A DNA stretch of 64,000 nt from Fodinisporobacter ferrooxydans (GTDB lineage: Bacteria > Bacillota > Bacilli > Tumebacillales > MYW30-H2), in the NCBI RefSeq assembly GCF_022818495.1, contig NZ_CP089291.1, forward strand, positions 2,435,501 through 2,499,500, given 5' to 3'. The notes beneath the pieces are model-generated. The model was not told the origin of the DNA and did no database searches. It saw only the letters and a program-made list of their open reading frames with translations. The translations under genes were made by a program, and so were the position numbers. Below are positions 18,106 to 26,722 of the stretch, one piece after another; within the stretch, counting starts at the first letter, position 1, and every line of letters starts with the position of its first letter.

Positions 18106-18846
18106 ATGAAAAAAGTATGGCGAATCATTCTTATTGTCGTTTGCTTGGGCGGCATTTCATTTGCAATTTCCTATTTTGTTACATCAGGAACGGCAGAGCA
18201 AAGACATCCTTCGCAGGCAAGTGTTGCAAAACATAATTTGAATCTCGATTCGAGACATCCCAATCCTTCCGTTCAGCAAGAAAAACCGCGGATCTATACA
18301 GTGAAAAGACCGACGCCAGAGCAAATTCAACAAGCACATGCCGCATATCAAGCGTATTTGAATCGTCTGAAGACAGTACCAGGCAAGGAAATCGGGTATT
18401 TTCATACTTCGTTAAACGGAGATAATGCCAGTGGTCGAGTTCAAAACATTCTACTGGCATCAAAATTGATTAATGGAACAGTGCTTCTGCCCGGGCAGCA
18501 ATTTTCATTTAATCGTACGACAGGTGATTCCAATAATCCTGCCAATGGTTGGAAACATGCAATCGAAATTGTAAACAATAAATTTGTTATGGGGTATGGA
18601 GGCGGGATCTGTCAAGTATCCACAACGATGTATAATGCAGTGCTGCAAGCGAGGTTGAGAATTGATGAACGTTATACACACAGCTTGCCCGTCCCATATG
18701 TGGCACATGGAAAAGATGCAACAGTCGATTATCCGCTGCTTGATTTTAAATTTACGAATTCGCTCCAACAGCCTGTCAGAATTCAAACGTTTGTCAGTGG
18801 AAATGATGTGATTTGCAAGATTTTTCTTTTGTCCCCACAGAGATAA
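18106..18846 (+). CDS. VanW family protein
   Basis: A 246-residue membrane-anchored or secreted protein with an N-terminal hydrophobic segment (about residues 5-24) and a VanW domain over about 100-240. The typical sequence is clear: NILLASKLINGTVLLPGQQFSFN, then GYGGGICQVSTTMYNA and VDYPLLDFKFTN. VanW proteins are found in some vancomycin-resistance clusters and in many spore-formers, often fused to G5 or peptidoglycan-binding domains; function is not established. Here it stands alone with no van genes nearby, so resistance should not be inferred. A linker of about 60 polar residues follows the membrane segment. Confidence 0.88.
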   Translation: MKKVWRIILIVVCLGGISFAISYFVTSGTAEQRHPSQASVAKHNLNLDSRHPNPSVQQEKPRIYTVKRPTPEQIQQAHAAYQAYLNRLKTVPGKEIGYFHTSLNGDNASGRVQNILLASKLINGTVLLPGQQFSFNRTTGDSNNPANGWKHAIEIVNNKFVMGYGGGICQVSTTMYNAVLQARLRIDERYTHSLPVPYVAHGKDATVDYPLLDFKFTNSLQQPVRIQTFVSGNDVICKIFLLSPQR

Positions 18847-18905
18847 GTATCACTAGGGGAGTGCGTGCACCTGTTGCAGCAGAAAAGTAACATTCAAGAC
18901 CCTGC

Positions 18906-19436
18906 TTACACTCCGATCGCTCCCACAGGTCCGCCGGCTGCCGGAGTCACTGTACCTGCAAAAACTCCTTGCGAGACAGTGTGGACAAGAGGCATAACGT
19001 ATTTGGTATCACCGATATGCAATACGGCGCTTGAAGAGACGATGGCGATCTCAATATATTGAATGGTACTTTTGCCTCGTGATTCTGTCCGCATTCGATT
19101 CCCGTCAGCTTCAAAACGTTGAAATGCCGCTTCGCAAGCAGCATAGCGCTCCCGTATTTCCCTGAACTGTTCCGGGTCGGGAGCAGGAGACACAATACTT
19201 AAGTCTCCTTTTGTTTCCACATCCACCTGGTTTGCCAGATGAAATCGTGTGCGTGAACGCGGAAATGTTTGCGTATTAAAGCTTGCAGCACCGCGAGGAC
19301 CGCCTGCCGCAAATGAATCGATGTGGGGCAAGACGGCATTACTGTCTCCGATTTGAACGACTCCCGAGATTGTTACGCTTTTGATTTTGACTGCAGGTAT
19401 CACAACGAATTTCTTTCCAAAAGGCTTCATATGCAT
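18906..19436 (-). CDS. GerP-like spore protein, apparently with an internal duplication
   Basis: A 176-residue protein with two copies of a GerP-type motif: SVTISGVVQIGDSNAVLPHID near the N-terminus and IEIAIVSSSAVLHIGDTKYV near the C-terminus, joined by a charged segment (about 85-115). GerPE and GerPA-type proteins of Bacillus help nutrients cross the spore coat during germination and carry one or two such segments. The closest match by eye is GerPE, but the charged insert makes it longer than Bacillus GerPE (about 120-125 residues). No other gerP genes are adjacent. It suggests a spore-forming host. Confidence 0.6.
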   Translation of the reverse strand: MHMKPFGKKFVVIPAVKIKSVTISGVVQIGDSNAVLPHIDSFAAGGPRGAASFNTQTFPRSRTRFHLANQVDVETKGDLSIVSPAPDPEQFREIRERYAACEAAFQRFEADGNRMRTESRGKSTIQYIEIAIVSSSAVLHIGDTKYVMPLVHTVSQGVFAGTVTPAAGGPVGAIGV

Positions 19437-19526
19437 CGCTCCGCATGTCGGTTATATTTACAATACTATGTCGCCATAGGCATAGGCGTTCCGAATTATT
19501 ACATAACATACAACTACGATATCATT

Positions 19527-19566
19527 AAGAAAGGATTCAGACGCCGCTCTGTCTGAATCCTTTCTT
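19527..19566 (-). terminator. Long hairpin downstream of mntH
   Basis: AAGAAAGGATTCAGAC (19527-19542) pairs perfectly with GTCTGAATCCTTTCTT (19551-19566) around an 8-nt loop. It lies 36 nt beyond the mntH stop and between two minus-strand genes. The arms are T/A-rich at the ends, as in bidirectional terminators. Confidence 0.8.
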
Positions 19567-19601
19567 TCATACTATGTTTTCTTTATACGCTCTTGAGGAA
19601 T

Positions 19602-20936
19602 TTAGCTGCCGAGAAAAGGCAGCGTGCCGCCAAATGTTTGATAGATCAGCAAAATATTTAGAAAAATGATCAGAATCGCACAGATGGCGGAAAGGACTGT
19701 AGTTCGTTTCCTGTTTGTCAATACACCCATGATATCTTTGCGTCTTGTAAAGTAAATGAGTGCAAGAATCGGGAGCGGCAACACGAGACTTAAAATGACC
19801 TGACTGATGACGAGTGTCCGGGTCGGATCAACGCCAAGCGCTACGATAACTACCGTTGGCAGCATGGTTATTACCCGCCGCAGCCACAATGGAATGGTAA
19901 ACCCTACAAACCCCTGCATGATGACTTGGCCCGCCATTGTTCCCACGACGGAACTGGAGATGCCGGAAGATAATAATGACACCAAAAACACGGCAGCGGC
20001 AGCAGAACCAAGCAAAGGTGTCAATGTTTGATACGCTGTCGTGATATCCGAAACTGTGTTGTGTCCGGATGCGTGGAATACGGCAGCAGCCATGTACATC
20101 ATGGCAAGGTTCACAAGTCCTGCAAGCGACATGGCGAGAATGACTTCTTTTGTGCTGAAGGATTGTATTTTACGTTTCTCGTTATCATTTCTTGGCACGA
20201 TCCGATTTTGCGTAAGGCTGGAATGTAAATAGATCGCGTGCGGCATAACGGTTGCGCCGATTACGCCTACAGCCAGCAGAAAACTGTCACGGTTGCCTAA
20301 CCATGGAACGAAACTATGATAGGCAATCTGATGAAAATCGGGCCTGGATAAAAAAGTTTCAACCAAATAGCATAAGCCTATGAGAATCGCCAAGGAAGCA
20401 ATCACTTTTTCCAATGGCCGAAAGCCGCGCCGCTCCAAGAGCAGAATCAAGTATGTGGCAATCCCGGTCAAAATTGTGGCAAATATCATCGGAATTCCAA
20501 ATAATAAATTGAGACCGAGTGTTGCCCCAAGAAATTCAGCCAAATCTGTCGCCATTGCGGCAATTTCGGAAAAAATCCACATAAGAAGCGACAGAGATTT
20601 CGGAAAATAATCCCGACAGAGCTCCGGCAGGTTTTTACCTGTTGCGATTCCCAGCTTTGCAGACATGTTTTGCAAAAGCATTGCCATCAGGTTTGCAAGT
20701 ATAACGACCCACAACATGTTATACCCGAATTCGGAACCGCTTTGTATGTTTGTCGCAAAATTTCCCGGATCGATGTAAGCAATGGATGTTACAAAAGCCG
20801 GCCCTAAAAACGGCACCAGTGCGCGGATTCCTTTTCGGTGACCCGCAATGGCCGCTCGACCGGCAGACTCGGTTTTATTTTGGGAAGCCTGATTCAGCAG
20901 GCGAGTATTCATATTGGAAAGATGAAATGGATTCAT
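19602..20936 (-). CDS. mntH: Nramp-family divalent metal transporter (Mn/Fe:H+ symporter)
   Basis: A 444-residue polytopic membrane protein with the two signature metal-site motifs of Nramp: DPGN in YIDPGNFATN (helix 1) and MPH in GATVMPHAIYLHSS (helix 6). About eleven hydrophobic segments are visible. It imports Mn2+ (and Fe2+) with protons. An AGGAAAGGAAG site precedes ATG 20936 on the minus strand. A perfect palindrome resembling the Bacillus MntR operator lies 111 bp upstream, next to a TATAAT box, so repression by manganese-loaded MntR is likely. A strong terminator follows. Confidence 0.94.
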   Translation of the reverse strand: MNPFHLSNMNTRLLNQASQNKTESAGRAAIAGHRKGIRALVPFLGPAFVTSIAYIDPGNFATNIQSGSEFGYNMLWVVILANLMAMLLQNMSAKLGIATGKNLPELCRDYFPKSLSLLMWIFSEIAAMATDLAEFLGATLGLNLLFGIPMIFATILTGIATYLILLLERRGFRPLEKVIASLAILIGLCYLVETFLSRPDFHQIAYHSFVPWLGNRDSFLLAVGVIGATVMPHAIYLHSSLTQNRIVPRNDNEKRKIQSFSTKEVILAMSLAGLVNLAMMYMAAAVFHASGHNTVSDITTAYQTLTPLLGSAAAAVFLVSLLSSGISSSVVGTMAGQVIMQGFVGFTIPLWLRRVITMLPTVVIVALGVDPTRTLVISQVILSLVLPLPILALIYFTRRKDIMGVLTNRKRTTVLSAICAILIIFLNILLIYQTFGGTLPFLGS

Positions 20937-21046
20937 GGGTATCTTCCTTTCCTACATTGATGCATGGATTTGATCCCAAGAATATCGTTGTTATATATGG
21001 GACAAATAGTTTCGCTAGGACTACATACTTTCATTCGGACTTTTTT

Positions 21047-21060
21047 TTTCCTTAAGGAAA
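21047..21060 (-). promoter_or_regulatory. Candidate MntR operator
   Basis: TTTCCTTAAGGAAA is a perfect 14-bp palindrome and agrees with the CCTTAAGGAAAC-type core recalled for Bacillus MntR sites. It lies 13 bp downstream of the mntH -10 box, where a bound repressor would block transcription. Confidence 0.6.
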
Positions 21061-21072
21061 CTTTATGAGAAT

Positions 21073-21102
21073 ATTATATTACATTTTTCTGAAAATGTTA
21101 CA
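21073..21102 (-). promoter_or_regulatory. Candidate mntH promoter
   Basis: On the minus strand a perfect TATAAT (21078-21073) is preceded by TGTAAC (21102-21097) at 18 bp. The -10 is strong and the -35 weak, as expected for a regulated promoter. Confidence 0.5.
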
Positions 21103-21401
21103 AATAAAAATGTAGATAATTAAATTTAGATGAAAGAAATGTTTGGGAACAAAACGCAGAAATAAATGGAAATAAGTAGAAGAGAAAGTTAGTTGACCGT
21201 TCATTGAACTTTTTAGCTTTATTCAAGTTAAGCTTTAACGCAAAAAAGCGATACCACATAACGTGATATCGTGAAAAAGGGGATATCGATTACTAATAAG
21301 TATACGATTAAATATTAAAAAATTCTATAGGTTGACAAATTATTTTTTTGATTTCAAATGATTTGAATATTTGCATTTGGTACGGGAGGGAAACAGGAAT
21401 A
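21103..21401. other. AT-rich intergenic region with an orphan minus-strand terminator
   Basis: This stretch is AT-rich with no gene I can support. It contains a hairpin and T-run that read on the minus strand (21242-21271) although no minus-strand gene now lies to its right. It ends at the ribosome binding site of the broken ABC ATPase gene. Confidence 0.4.
21242..21271 (-). terminator. Orphan minus-strand terminator
   Basis: On the minus strand CGATATCAC (21271-21263), a 5-nt loop and GTGGTATCG (21257-21249) form a 9-bp stem with one G-T pair, followed by C and TTTTTT. No minus-strand gene ends here. Confidence 0.6.
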
Positions 21402-21830
21402 ATGCAAACGATCTAAGTCAAACATGTAAATAAATCGTTTCAATCCCTGAAAGTTTTGGAGGACATCAATCTGACGATCCAAAAAGGGGAATTTGCGGCA
21501 ATCGTTGGGCCTTCCGGCTGCGGGAAAAGCACGATTCTCCGTATGATTGCCGGACTTGAAACACCAGATACCGGTGAAGTACTGGCAGAGCAAGAGATCA
21601 TTCAACGCCCTTCGCCGGATCGCATGATGATTTTTCAAGAGCATGCACTGTACCCGTGGCTGACAGTTGAGGAAAATGTGGGTTTTGGTTTAGAATTGAA
21701 GAGTGTTTCAAAAAGCGAACGAAAGACTCGCGTGGAATCTGTTTTGAAAAAAGTAGGCTTGGATGGATTTCAAAGCTACTACCCGAGTCAACTGTCGGGT
21801 GGAATGCGTCAACTGGGACTGGCTGTATAG
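21402..21830 (+). pseudogene. Broken sulfonate/nitrate-type ABC transporter ATPase (SsuB/TauB-like)
   Basis: The reading frame begins at ATG 21402 after a GGGAGGGAAACAGG site but meets TAA at 21414 (codon 5). Beyond it the frame stays open and encodes an SsuB/TauB/NrtD-like ATPase: Walker A GPSGCGKST, Q-loop MIFQEHALYPWLTVEENV and signature LSGGMRQ. It then ends as LGLAV-stop, so Walker B, the H-loop and the whole second half (over 100 residues) are missing. Permease and binding-protein genes are absent too. Position next to a cysteine synthase gene fits a lost sulfur-uptake locus. An inverted-repeat-like sequence (GGACT near 21818, AGTCC near 21840) marks the break. Confidence 0.8.
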
Positions 21831-21931
21831 AATAGACAGTAGTCCTAAAGAACGTATTGCACGGAATGGCAGTATGTTTTAGAGGATTCGTCTTTGAATG
21901 AAAGTGTTTAATATAGGGGTGAATGAGAAGA

Positions 21932-22852
21932 ATGAACGTGTATGATTCAGTTTTGGAACTGATTGGCCGAACTCCGGTTGTTCGCTTGAATCGTTTGCCA
22001 AGCGCAGACGGGGCAAGTGTTTTTATGAAATTGGAATCATTCAATCCCGGACGAAGCGTAAAAGATCGGGCGGCATGGAGGATGATCGAGAAAGCGGAAC
22101 AAGACGGCAAGATCTTGCCGCATAAAAGCACGATCATCGAACCGACTTCTGGAAACACCGGCATCGGGATTGCAATGGTATGTGCGGCGAGAGGATATCG
22201 CTGCATCATTACAATGCCTGATAATGCAACAATTGAACGGGTGAAAATTTTAAAAGGATTCGGTGCGGAAGTGTACCTGACGCCGGCGGCTCAGCGGATG
22301 CAAGGGGCGATTGATGAAGCAAACCGTCTTGCAGCACAAATTCCGGATAGTTTTATTCCGATGCAATTTGAAAATCCGGCCAACCCGGATGCACATCGGG
22401 ACACGACTGCAGTTGAAATTTATGAAGCGTTTGAAGGTCAATTGGATGCTCTCGTATTAACGGCAGGTACAGGTGGAACGGTGACTGGAACAGGCGAAGA
22501 ATTAAAAAGGCGGATCCCTGGTTTAAAGATTTACGTTGTCGAACCGGCTGGATCTCCCGTACTTTCCGGCGGCAAGCCCGGACCCCATAAAATACCCGGG
22601 ACCGGACCAGGATTTATTCCAAGCATATTAAATCGCGGGATTTACGATGAAATTTTGTTGATAAATGATGATGATGCGCAAACCACCGCACGGCAACTGG
22701 CAGCACAAGAGGGCATTCTGGTCGGTGCTTCCGGTGCCGCTTCTGCTTTTTTTGCGATCCAAATCGCCCAAACATTGCCGAAGAATGGGAGGGTATTAAG
22801 CATCGCGCCGGATACAGGGGAAAGATACTTATCATCCGATTTGTTTGCCTAA
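21932..22852 (+). CDS. cysK: Cysteine synthase (O-acetylserine sulfhydrylase)
   Basis: PLP enzyme that makes cysteine from O-acetylserine and sulfide. The 306-residue product has the Schiff-base lysine in SVKDRAA, the substrate loop TSGNTGIG and the phosphate-binding GTGGTVTGTG. ATG 21932 is chosen because AGGGGTGA lies about 9 nt before it; ATG 21923 is almost on top of that site. The SVKDRAAW sequence shows Ala where CysK often has Ile, but the family is clear. A strong terminator follows, so it is probably monocistronic or the end of the decayed sulfur locus. Confidence 0.92.
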   Translation: MNVYDSVLELIGRTPVVRLNRLPSADGASVFMKLESFNPGRSVKDRAAWRMIEKAEQDGKILPHKSTIIEPTSGNTGIGIAMVCAARGYRCIITMPDNATIERVKILKGFGAEVYLTPAAQRMQGAIDEANRLAAQIPDSFIPMQFENPANPDAHRDTTAVEIYEAFEGQLDALVLTAGTGGTVTGTGEELKRRIPGLKIYVVEPAGSPVLSGGKPGPHKIPGTGPGFIPSILNRGIYDEILLINDDDAQTTARQLAAQEGILVGASGAASAFFAIQIAQTLPKNGRVLSIAPDTGERYLSSDLFA

Positions 22853-22875
22853 GTAAATAACCGAGATCCGATCGT

Positions 22876-22916
22876 AACGGCTGCTGGAAATAAAAATAGT
22901 TCAGCAGCCGTTTTGT
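22876..22916 (+). terminator. Terminator after cysK
   Basis: AACGGCTGCTG (22876-22886) and CAGCAGCCGTT (22902-22912) form an 11-bp stem followed by Ts. Confidence 0.9.
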
Positions 22917-22997
22917 TAACGGAGTTCCGTATATCGCACATGATTGCAAATTCACGAATGTTTAAAATTGGATATGCAAGAATTCTGGAGGGCAGAA

Positions 22998-23687
22998 ATG
23001 AGAATTTTAGTTGTAGAAGATGATCAATCCTTACGGAATGCCATTATTACCATACTAGAGGACGAAGGATTTCGCATCGATCATGCAGGAACGGGTGATG
23101 ACGGATTATATCTTGCCGAACAAGGAATTTATGATGTTATTGTTTTGGATATCATGTTGCCGGGGATTGATGGGATATCCATTATCAAGGAATTGCGTAC
23201 ACAAGGAGTAGCTACACCTGTCATTTTTTTAACGGCGAAAGACAGTGTAGAATCTCGGGTAAAAGGCCTGGATGCAGGAGCTGACGACTATCTGGTAAAG
23301 CCGTTTGCCATTGAAGAATTGCTTGCAAGAATTCGTGCCTTGTTGCGGCGAAATGGGAAAATCGGAGAAGAACAAGAAATTTCCTATGGTCCTATCACCA
23401 TTTCTCTGAAAGAACATGATGGATTTGTTCAAAATCATCCTCTGAAGCTGACAGCAAAAGAGTATGAATTGTTGGAATATCTGATTCGCAACAAAGAACA
23501 AATTTTGACGCGAGAACAGATTTTTAACCGAATATGGGGAATTGATTCGGACAAAAGCGAGGGAATCGTTGAACTGTATATCCATTACATACGGAAAAAA
23601 CTTGCTGCATTTGGTTGTGATTCGGTCATTCGTACGATTCGGAGCATTGGCTATATGCTGAAGGAGGATTCGGAAATTGTTTCATAA
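22998..23687 (+). CDS. OmpR-family response regulator
   Basis: A 229-residue two-component regulator. The receiver domain has the acidic pair D8-D9, phospho-acceptor D51 in VLDIMLPGIDG and the conserved Lys in FLTAKD. The winged-helix DNA-binding domain (about 130-225) has LTAKEYELLEYLIRN and the IHYIRKKL recognition-region sequence. ATG 22998 follows TGGAGGGC; the ORF extends back to 22944 without a start signal. It overlaps the sensor kinase gene by 11 nt. The signal and targets cannot be told. Confidence 0.93.
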   Translation: MRILVVEDDQSLRNAIITILEDEGFRIDHAGTGDDGLYLAEQGIYDVIVLDIMLPGIDGISIIKELRTQGVATPVIFLTAKDSVESRVKGLDAGADDYLVKPFAIEELLARIRALLRRNGKIGEEQEISYGPITISLKEHDGFVQNHPLKLTAKEYELLEYLIRNKEQILTREQIFNRIWGIDSDKSEGIVELYIHYIRKKLAAFGCDSVIRTIRSIGYMLKEDSEIVS

Positions 23688-24921
23688 GACTCGGGTCCGC
23701 CTTGTACTCTTAAATGCAATCGTATTCTTTTTCATATTAAATGGTTTTGGAGCTACTTTGTATTTTTATATGCAATATCGGTTGTACGCACAAGTGGATG
23801 GGCACCTTCACGATATCGCTTTACGCATTCAGCATGGGGACGTGATTCGCGGCGTGATGGATCGGAGAAATAAAGAAAGGGATCGGGATAGCCTTTTGGT
23901 TTGGGATGTGCAAGGAAATTTGCTTCAGCAAATTCCGCCGGATGCATTTCCCATCGATCAGATCCACTTGTTTCACTCCCAATTGCTTCATCATAATAGT
24001 TTCCAAACGTTGTTTTTGGGAGATACGCCATATCGCGTATATCAAATCAACCTGCCAGACCGGGAAAAAACCATTCAAATCCTTTACGATATGCAGTATG
24101 AGCATGATATGTTGGAGAGTTTGTTGTTTGTCATCGCAATCGGAGCCATCATAAGTGTGGTATTGGCGATCATATCCGGTTTGTTCCTCGCGAATCGCGC
24201 ATTAATACCGATTCAAAACTCTTGGAAAAAACAGCAACAGTTTACCGCTGATGCATCGCATGAACTGCGAACGCCGCTAACGGTGATGAAACTCTATCTG
24301 GAACGTTTATTTCGCCACCCTGATCATACGGTTGAACAGGAAAGTGAACATATTTCCGTAATGATTATGGAAACCAAACGGATGATTCAAATGGTCAATG
24401 ATTTATTAACATTGGCAAGATCCGATTCCAACGAGATTCAACTCATCAAACAGACAGTTCATCTGGATGCGACCGTCAAGAGAACGGTCAACCAATTTCA
24501 GGATATGGCGGCACTCAAAAGCATAACATTGGAAACAAACATAGAATCTGCGCTTGAAATGACTGGAGACGAAGAAAGGCTGCACCAGTTATTTGTCATT
24601 TTGCTGGACAATGCTGTGAAGTATACGGAAGAGTATGGAACGATTACTGTGACATGCAAAAAAACTGGCACGAAACACGGTTATTTGCTGCAAGTAAGCG
24701 TACAGGATACAGGTGCGGGGATTCCGGAACAGGATCTTCCCTATATTTTTGACCGCTTTTATCGAGGTGACAAAGCCAGAACGCGCAAAGAAGGAGGGAC
24801 CGGATTAGGTCTTTCGATTGCAAAGTGGATTATCGATGCACATGACGGGAAAATACGTGTTGAAAGCAAAATGGGAATTGGAACGACTATCATTGTGAGT
24901 TTTCCTGTGAAAAAACTATAA
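23677..24921 (+). CDS. Sensor histidine kinase
   Basis: A 414-residue membrane kinase partnered with the upstream regulator. Two transmembrane segments (about 10-31 and 148-171) enclose an extracellular domain of about 115 residues. Little or no HAMP domain separates the second segment from the dimerisation domain (QQFTADASHELRTPLTVMK, phospho-His H195). The ATPase domain has the N box DNAVKY, G1 DTGAGIP, F box YIFDRFYRGD and G2 GGTGLGLSIAKWI. The start is TTG 23677, supported by GGAGG about 7 nt upstream inside the regulator gene. The tight overlap indicates coupled translation. Confidence 0.92.
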   Translation: MFHKTRVRLVLLNAIVFFFILNGFGATLYFYMQYRLYAQVDGHLHDIALRIQHGDVIRGVMDRRNKERDRDSLLVWDVQGNLLQQIPPDAFPIDQIHLFHSQLLHHNSFQTLFLGDTPYRVYQINLPDREKTIQILYDMQYEHDMLESLLFVIAIGAIISVVLAIISGLFLANRALIPIQNSWKKQQQFTADASHELRTPLTVMKLYLERLFRHPDHTVEQESEHISVMIMETKRMIQMVNDLLTLARSDSNEIQLIKQTVHLDATVKRTVNQFQDMAALKSITLETNIESALEMTGDEERLHQLFVILLDNAVKYTEEYGTITVTCKKTGTKHGYLLQVSVQDTGAGIPEQDLPYIFDRFYRGDKARTRKEGGTGLGLSIAKWIIDAHDGKIRVESKMGIGTTIIVSFPVKKL

Positions 24922-24975
24922 GAGCAACTAAAGCTTTTCCCAAAATAACCGATCAATGAATTATGGGAGGTTCAT

Positions 24976-25761
24976 ATGAAAGATTTTAAAGAGCGGTATG
25001 GTCCATGGGCGCTTGTCACCGGAGCTTCTGCCGGGATCGGTGCAGAATTCGCCAAACAATTGGCAGCACGGAGGATGAATCTGATGTTAGTGGCCCGCCG
25101 AAAAGATAGATTGGATCAATTAAAGGAAAAACTTGAAGCACAATTTTTCATACAGGTCAAAACCATAACTGCAGATCTTGCTGATGAGAAATTTATGGAA
25201 AAGATTCGCCCGGAGATTGCCGCTGTGGATCTCGGTCTTTTGATTAATAATGCGGGATTCGCCAATACGGGAGAGTTTTTAACGAATCACTTGGAAAAAG
25301 AATTGGAACTGTTATATGTGAATTGCCGGGCTCCCATGATTCTCGGACACGAAATAGGGATTCGCCTAAAACAACGAAAAAGCGGCGGAATCATCTTTAC
25401 TTCTTCCATGGTCTCGGCTGCACCCATGCCATATTGGGCCACATACTCGGCATCAAAAGCATTTGATTTATTTCTCGCTGAAGCTATGCATTGGGAATTA
25501 AAAGACAGCGGTGTGGACGTATTGGCACTTTGTCCTGGCGGTACCAATACGGAATTTCAACAAGTGGCCAATATTCATTTGCCTGGAATGAGTGTAAAAC
25601 ATGTCGTTCAGTTGGCGTTAGAGCGATTGGGAAAGAAATCCAGCGTCATTCCTGGAGTCGGCAACCGAATGCGCTATGTGTCATTGAAAGTATTGCCAAA
25701 GTTTATATCCGCGCGTGCCATTTTACAAGTCATGAAACGACTGGCGAAATCGGAAGTGTAG
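24976..25761 (+). CDS. Short-chain dehydrogenase/reductase (DltE-like)
   Basis: A 261-residue SDR with the nucleotide-binding TGASAGIG near residue 16, NNAGFA, the catalytic Ser region FTSSMVSA and YSASKAF (Tyr-x3-Lys). Sequence style resembles the DltE/YqjQ-type reductases of the SDR superfamily, many of unknown substrate. The ribosome binding site is GGGAGG before ATG 24976. It follows the kinase gene by 54 nt on the same strand and may be co-transcribed, but no functional link is evident. A short direct repeat (ATCGGAAGTGTAGA) covers its stop codon. Confidence 0.85.
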   Translation: MKDFKERYGPWALVTGASAGIGAEFAKQLAARRMNLMLVARRKDRLDQLKEKLEAQFFIQVKTITADLADEKFMEKIRPEIAAVDLGLLINNAGFANTGEFLTNHLEKELELLYVNCRAPMILGHEIGIRLKQRKSGGIIFTSSMVSAAPMPYWATYSASKAFDLFLAEAMHWELKDSGVDVLALCPGGTNTEFQQVANIHLPGMSVKHVVQLALERLGKKSSVIPGVGNRMRYVSLKVLPKFISARAILQVMKRLAKSEV

Positions 25762-25798
25762 ATATCGGAAGTGTAGAAAAATGAAAATAAAGATTCAG

Positions 25799-26170
25799 TT
25801 ATCGGACATTGATTTGTACTTTTTTCGTTTGCAATTCCAGTAATTTTTGTAAAAGATCTTGCTGTTGTTCGGGATCAATCGTTTTCCATTTCAAACCATA
25901 CCGATAAACCCGATTCGATTTTTTCCCCCATATAATATCCGCATCGATTGTATAACTCGTCTCGTGTAATGAAATTTGGATCGTTGCAAATACATCGGAT
26001 TCATTTATAGGGAATTTTAGCGGTGTAACAATTTGTGCTCCTCCGGCAGACACGTCTATTAGCATACATCGTCCCCAAGAGCTTTTCTTTCGATGGACGT
26101 TGAGATGAAATAGAGTGTCTCTGCCAATTGTTACGCGAAAGTATCTTCTGCGATTCTGCTGTTCATCCAT
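25799..26170 (-). CDS. PilZ domain protein
   Basis: A 123-residue single-domain PilZ protein, a likely cyclic-di-GMP receptor. Both binding motifs are present: RRRYFRV (RxxxR type) near the N-terminus and DVSAGGAQI (DxSxxG) at about residue 40. ATG 26170 follows AAGGTG at 7 nt; GTG 26179 would overlap that site. The GGDEF protein at 36.3 kb could supply its ligand, though they are not adjacent. Confidence 0.88.
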   Translation of the reverse strand: MDEQQNRRRYFRVTIGRDTLFHLNVHRKKSSWGRCMLIDVSAGGAQIVTPLKFPINESDVFATIQISLHETSYTIDADIIWGKKSNRVYRYGLKWKTIDPEQQQDLLQKLLELQTKKVQINVR

Positions 26171-26399
26171 TCTTTTCACCTTAACATTCTGTAGTTTCGG
26201 TTGAAACTACATGTTTCTTATTCGTATCATTTAGAATAGTATTCGTTTCGTCATGATTCAATTCCTGCCTTTATAATTCAATTCGCTATAATTGGAAATA
26301 CATCAGCTTTGAACTTTTTCAATCGGATACTTGTCCATATTTATAAGAAACAGTACTACAAACACAAGAAATCAAACGTACAAAGAGGAGGCACAGACA

Positions 26400-26654
26400 A
26401 TGGCAAGTGTCGTAAAACAGGCCGTATATTTCGGATTGGGAGCCGTATCATTTACGAAAGAAAAACTGAAAAATTGGGTGGATGACAATCAAATTTTAGA
26501 ACGGGGAGAACGGGAAAAAGAAGAAATGCGTCGTTTTATTAAAGATTCCATTCAAAGTTCATTTTCAAAACTTAATATTCCCCAGCAATCTGACATCCAT
26601 CGTCTCGAACAGCGGATTGCAAAATTAGAGGAATTGCTGGCTCAAAAACAGTAA
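26400..26654 (+). CDS. Small phasin-like / coiled-coil protein
   Basis: An 84-residue protein starting MASVVKQAVYFGLGAVSFTKEKLKNWVDDN, followed by a charged helix that ends in a heptad-like RLEQRIAKLEELLAQ coiled coil. The N-terminal pattern resembles small 'phasin family' proteins of Bacillota (a short hydrophobic helix then T-K-E-K). Those are linked to polyhydroxyalkanoate granules in some species, but no PHA genes are here. ATG 26400 follows AGGAGGCAC; the ORF back to 26331 is not needed. Terminated by a strong hairpin. Confidence 0.6.
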   Translation: MASVVKQAVYFGLGAVSFTKEKLKNWVDDNQILERGEREKEEMRRFIKDSIQSSFSKLNIPQQSDIHRLEQRIAKLEELLAQKQ

Positions 26655-26692
26655 TATGTTTGTCCCATTTCAATAGGTTTGTTCAACTTTGG

Positions 26693-26722
26693 CTAACAGG
26701 TTTTGTGCCTGTTAGTTTTTTT
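26693..26722 (+). terminator. Terminator after the phasin-like gene
   Basis: CTAACAGG (26693-26700) and CCTGTTAG (26708-26715) form a perfect 8-bp stem with a 7-nt loop and a seven-T run. Its 3' arm overlaps the end of the converging GIY-YIG gene. Confidence 0.92.

Noticed and set aside
18106-18846. VanW as evidence of vancomycin resistance
   Set aside because: No vanH/A/X, vanS/R or ligase genes are near, and stand-alone VanW-domain proteins are common in spore-formers.
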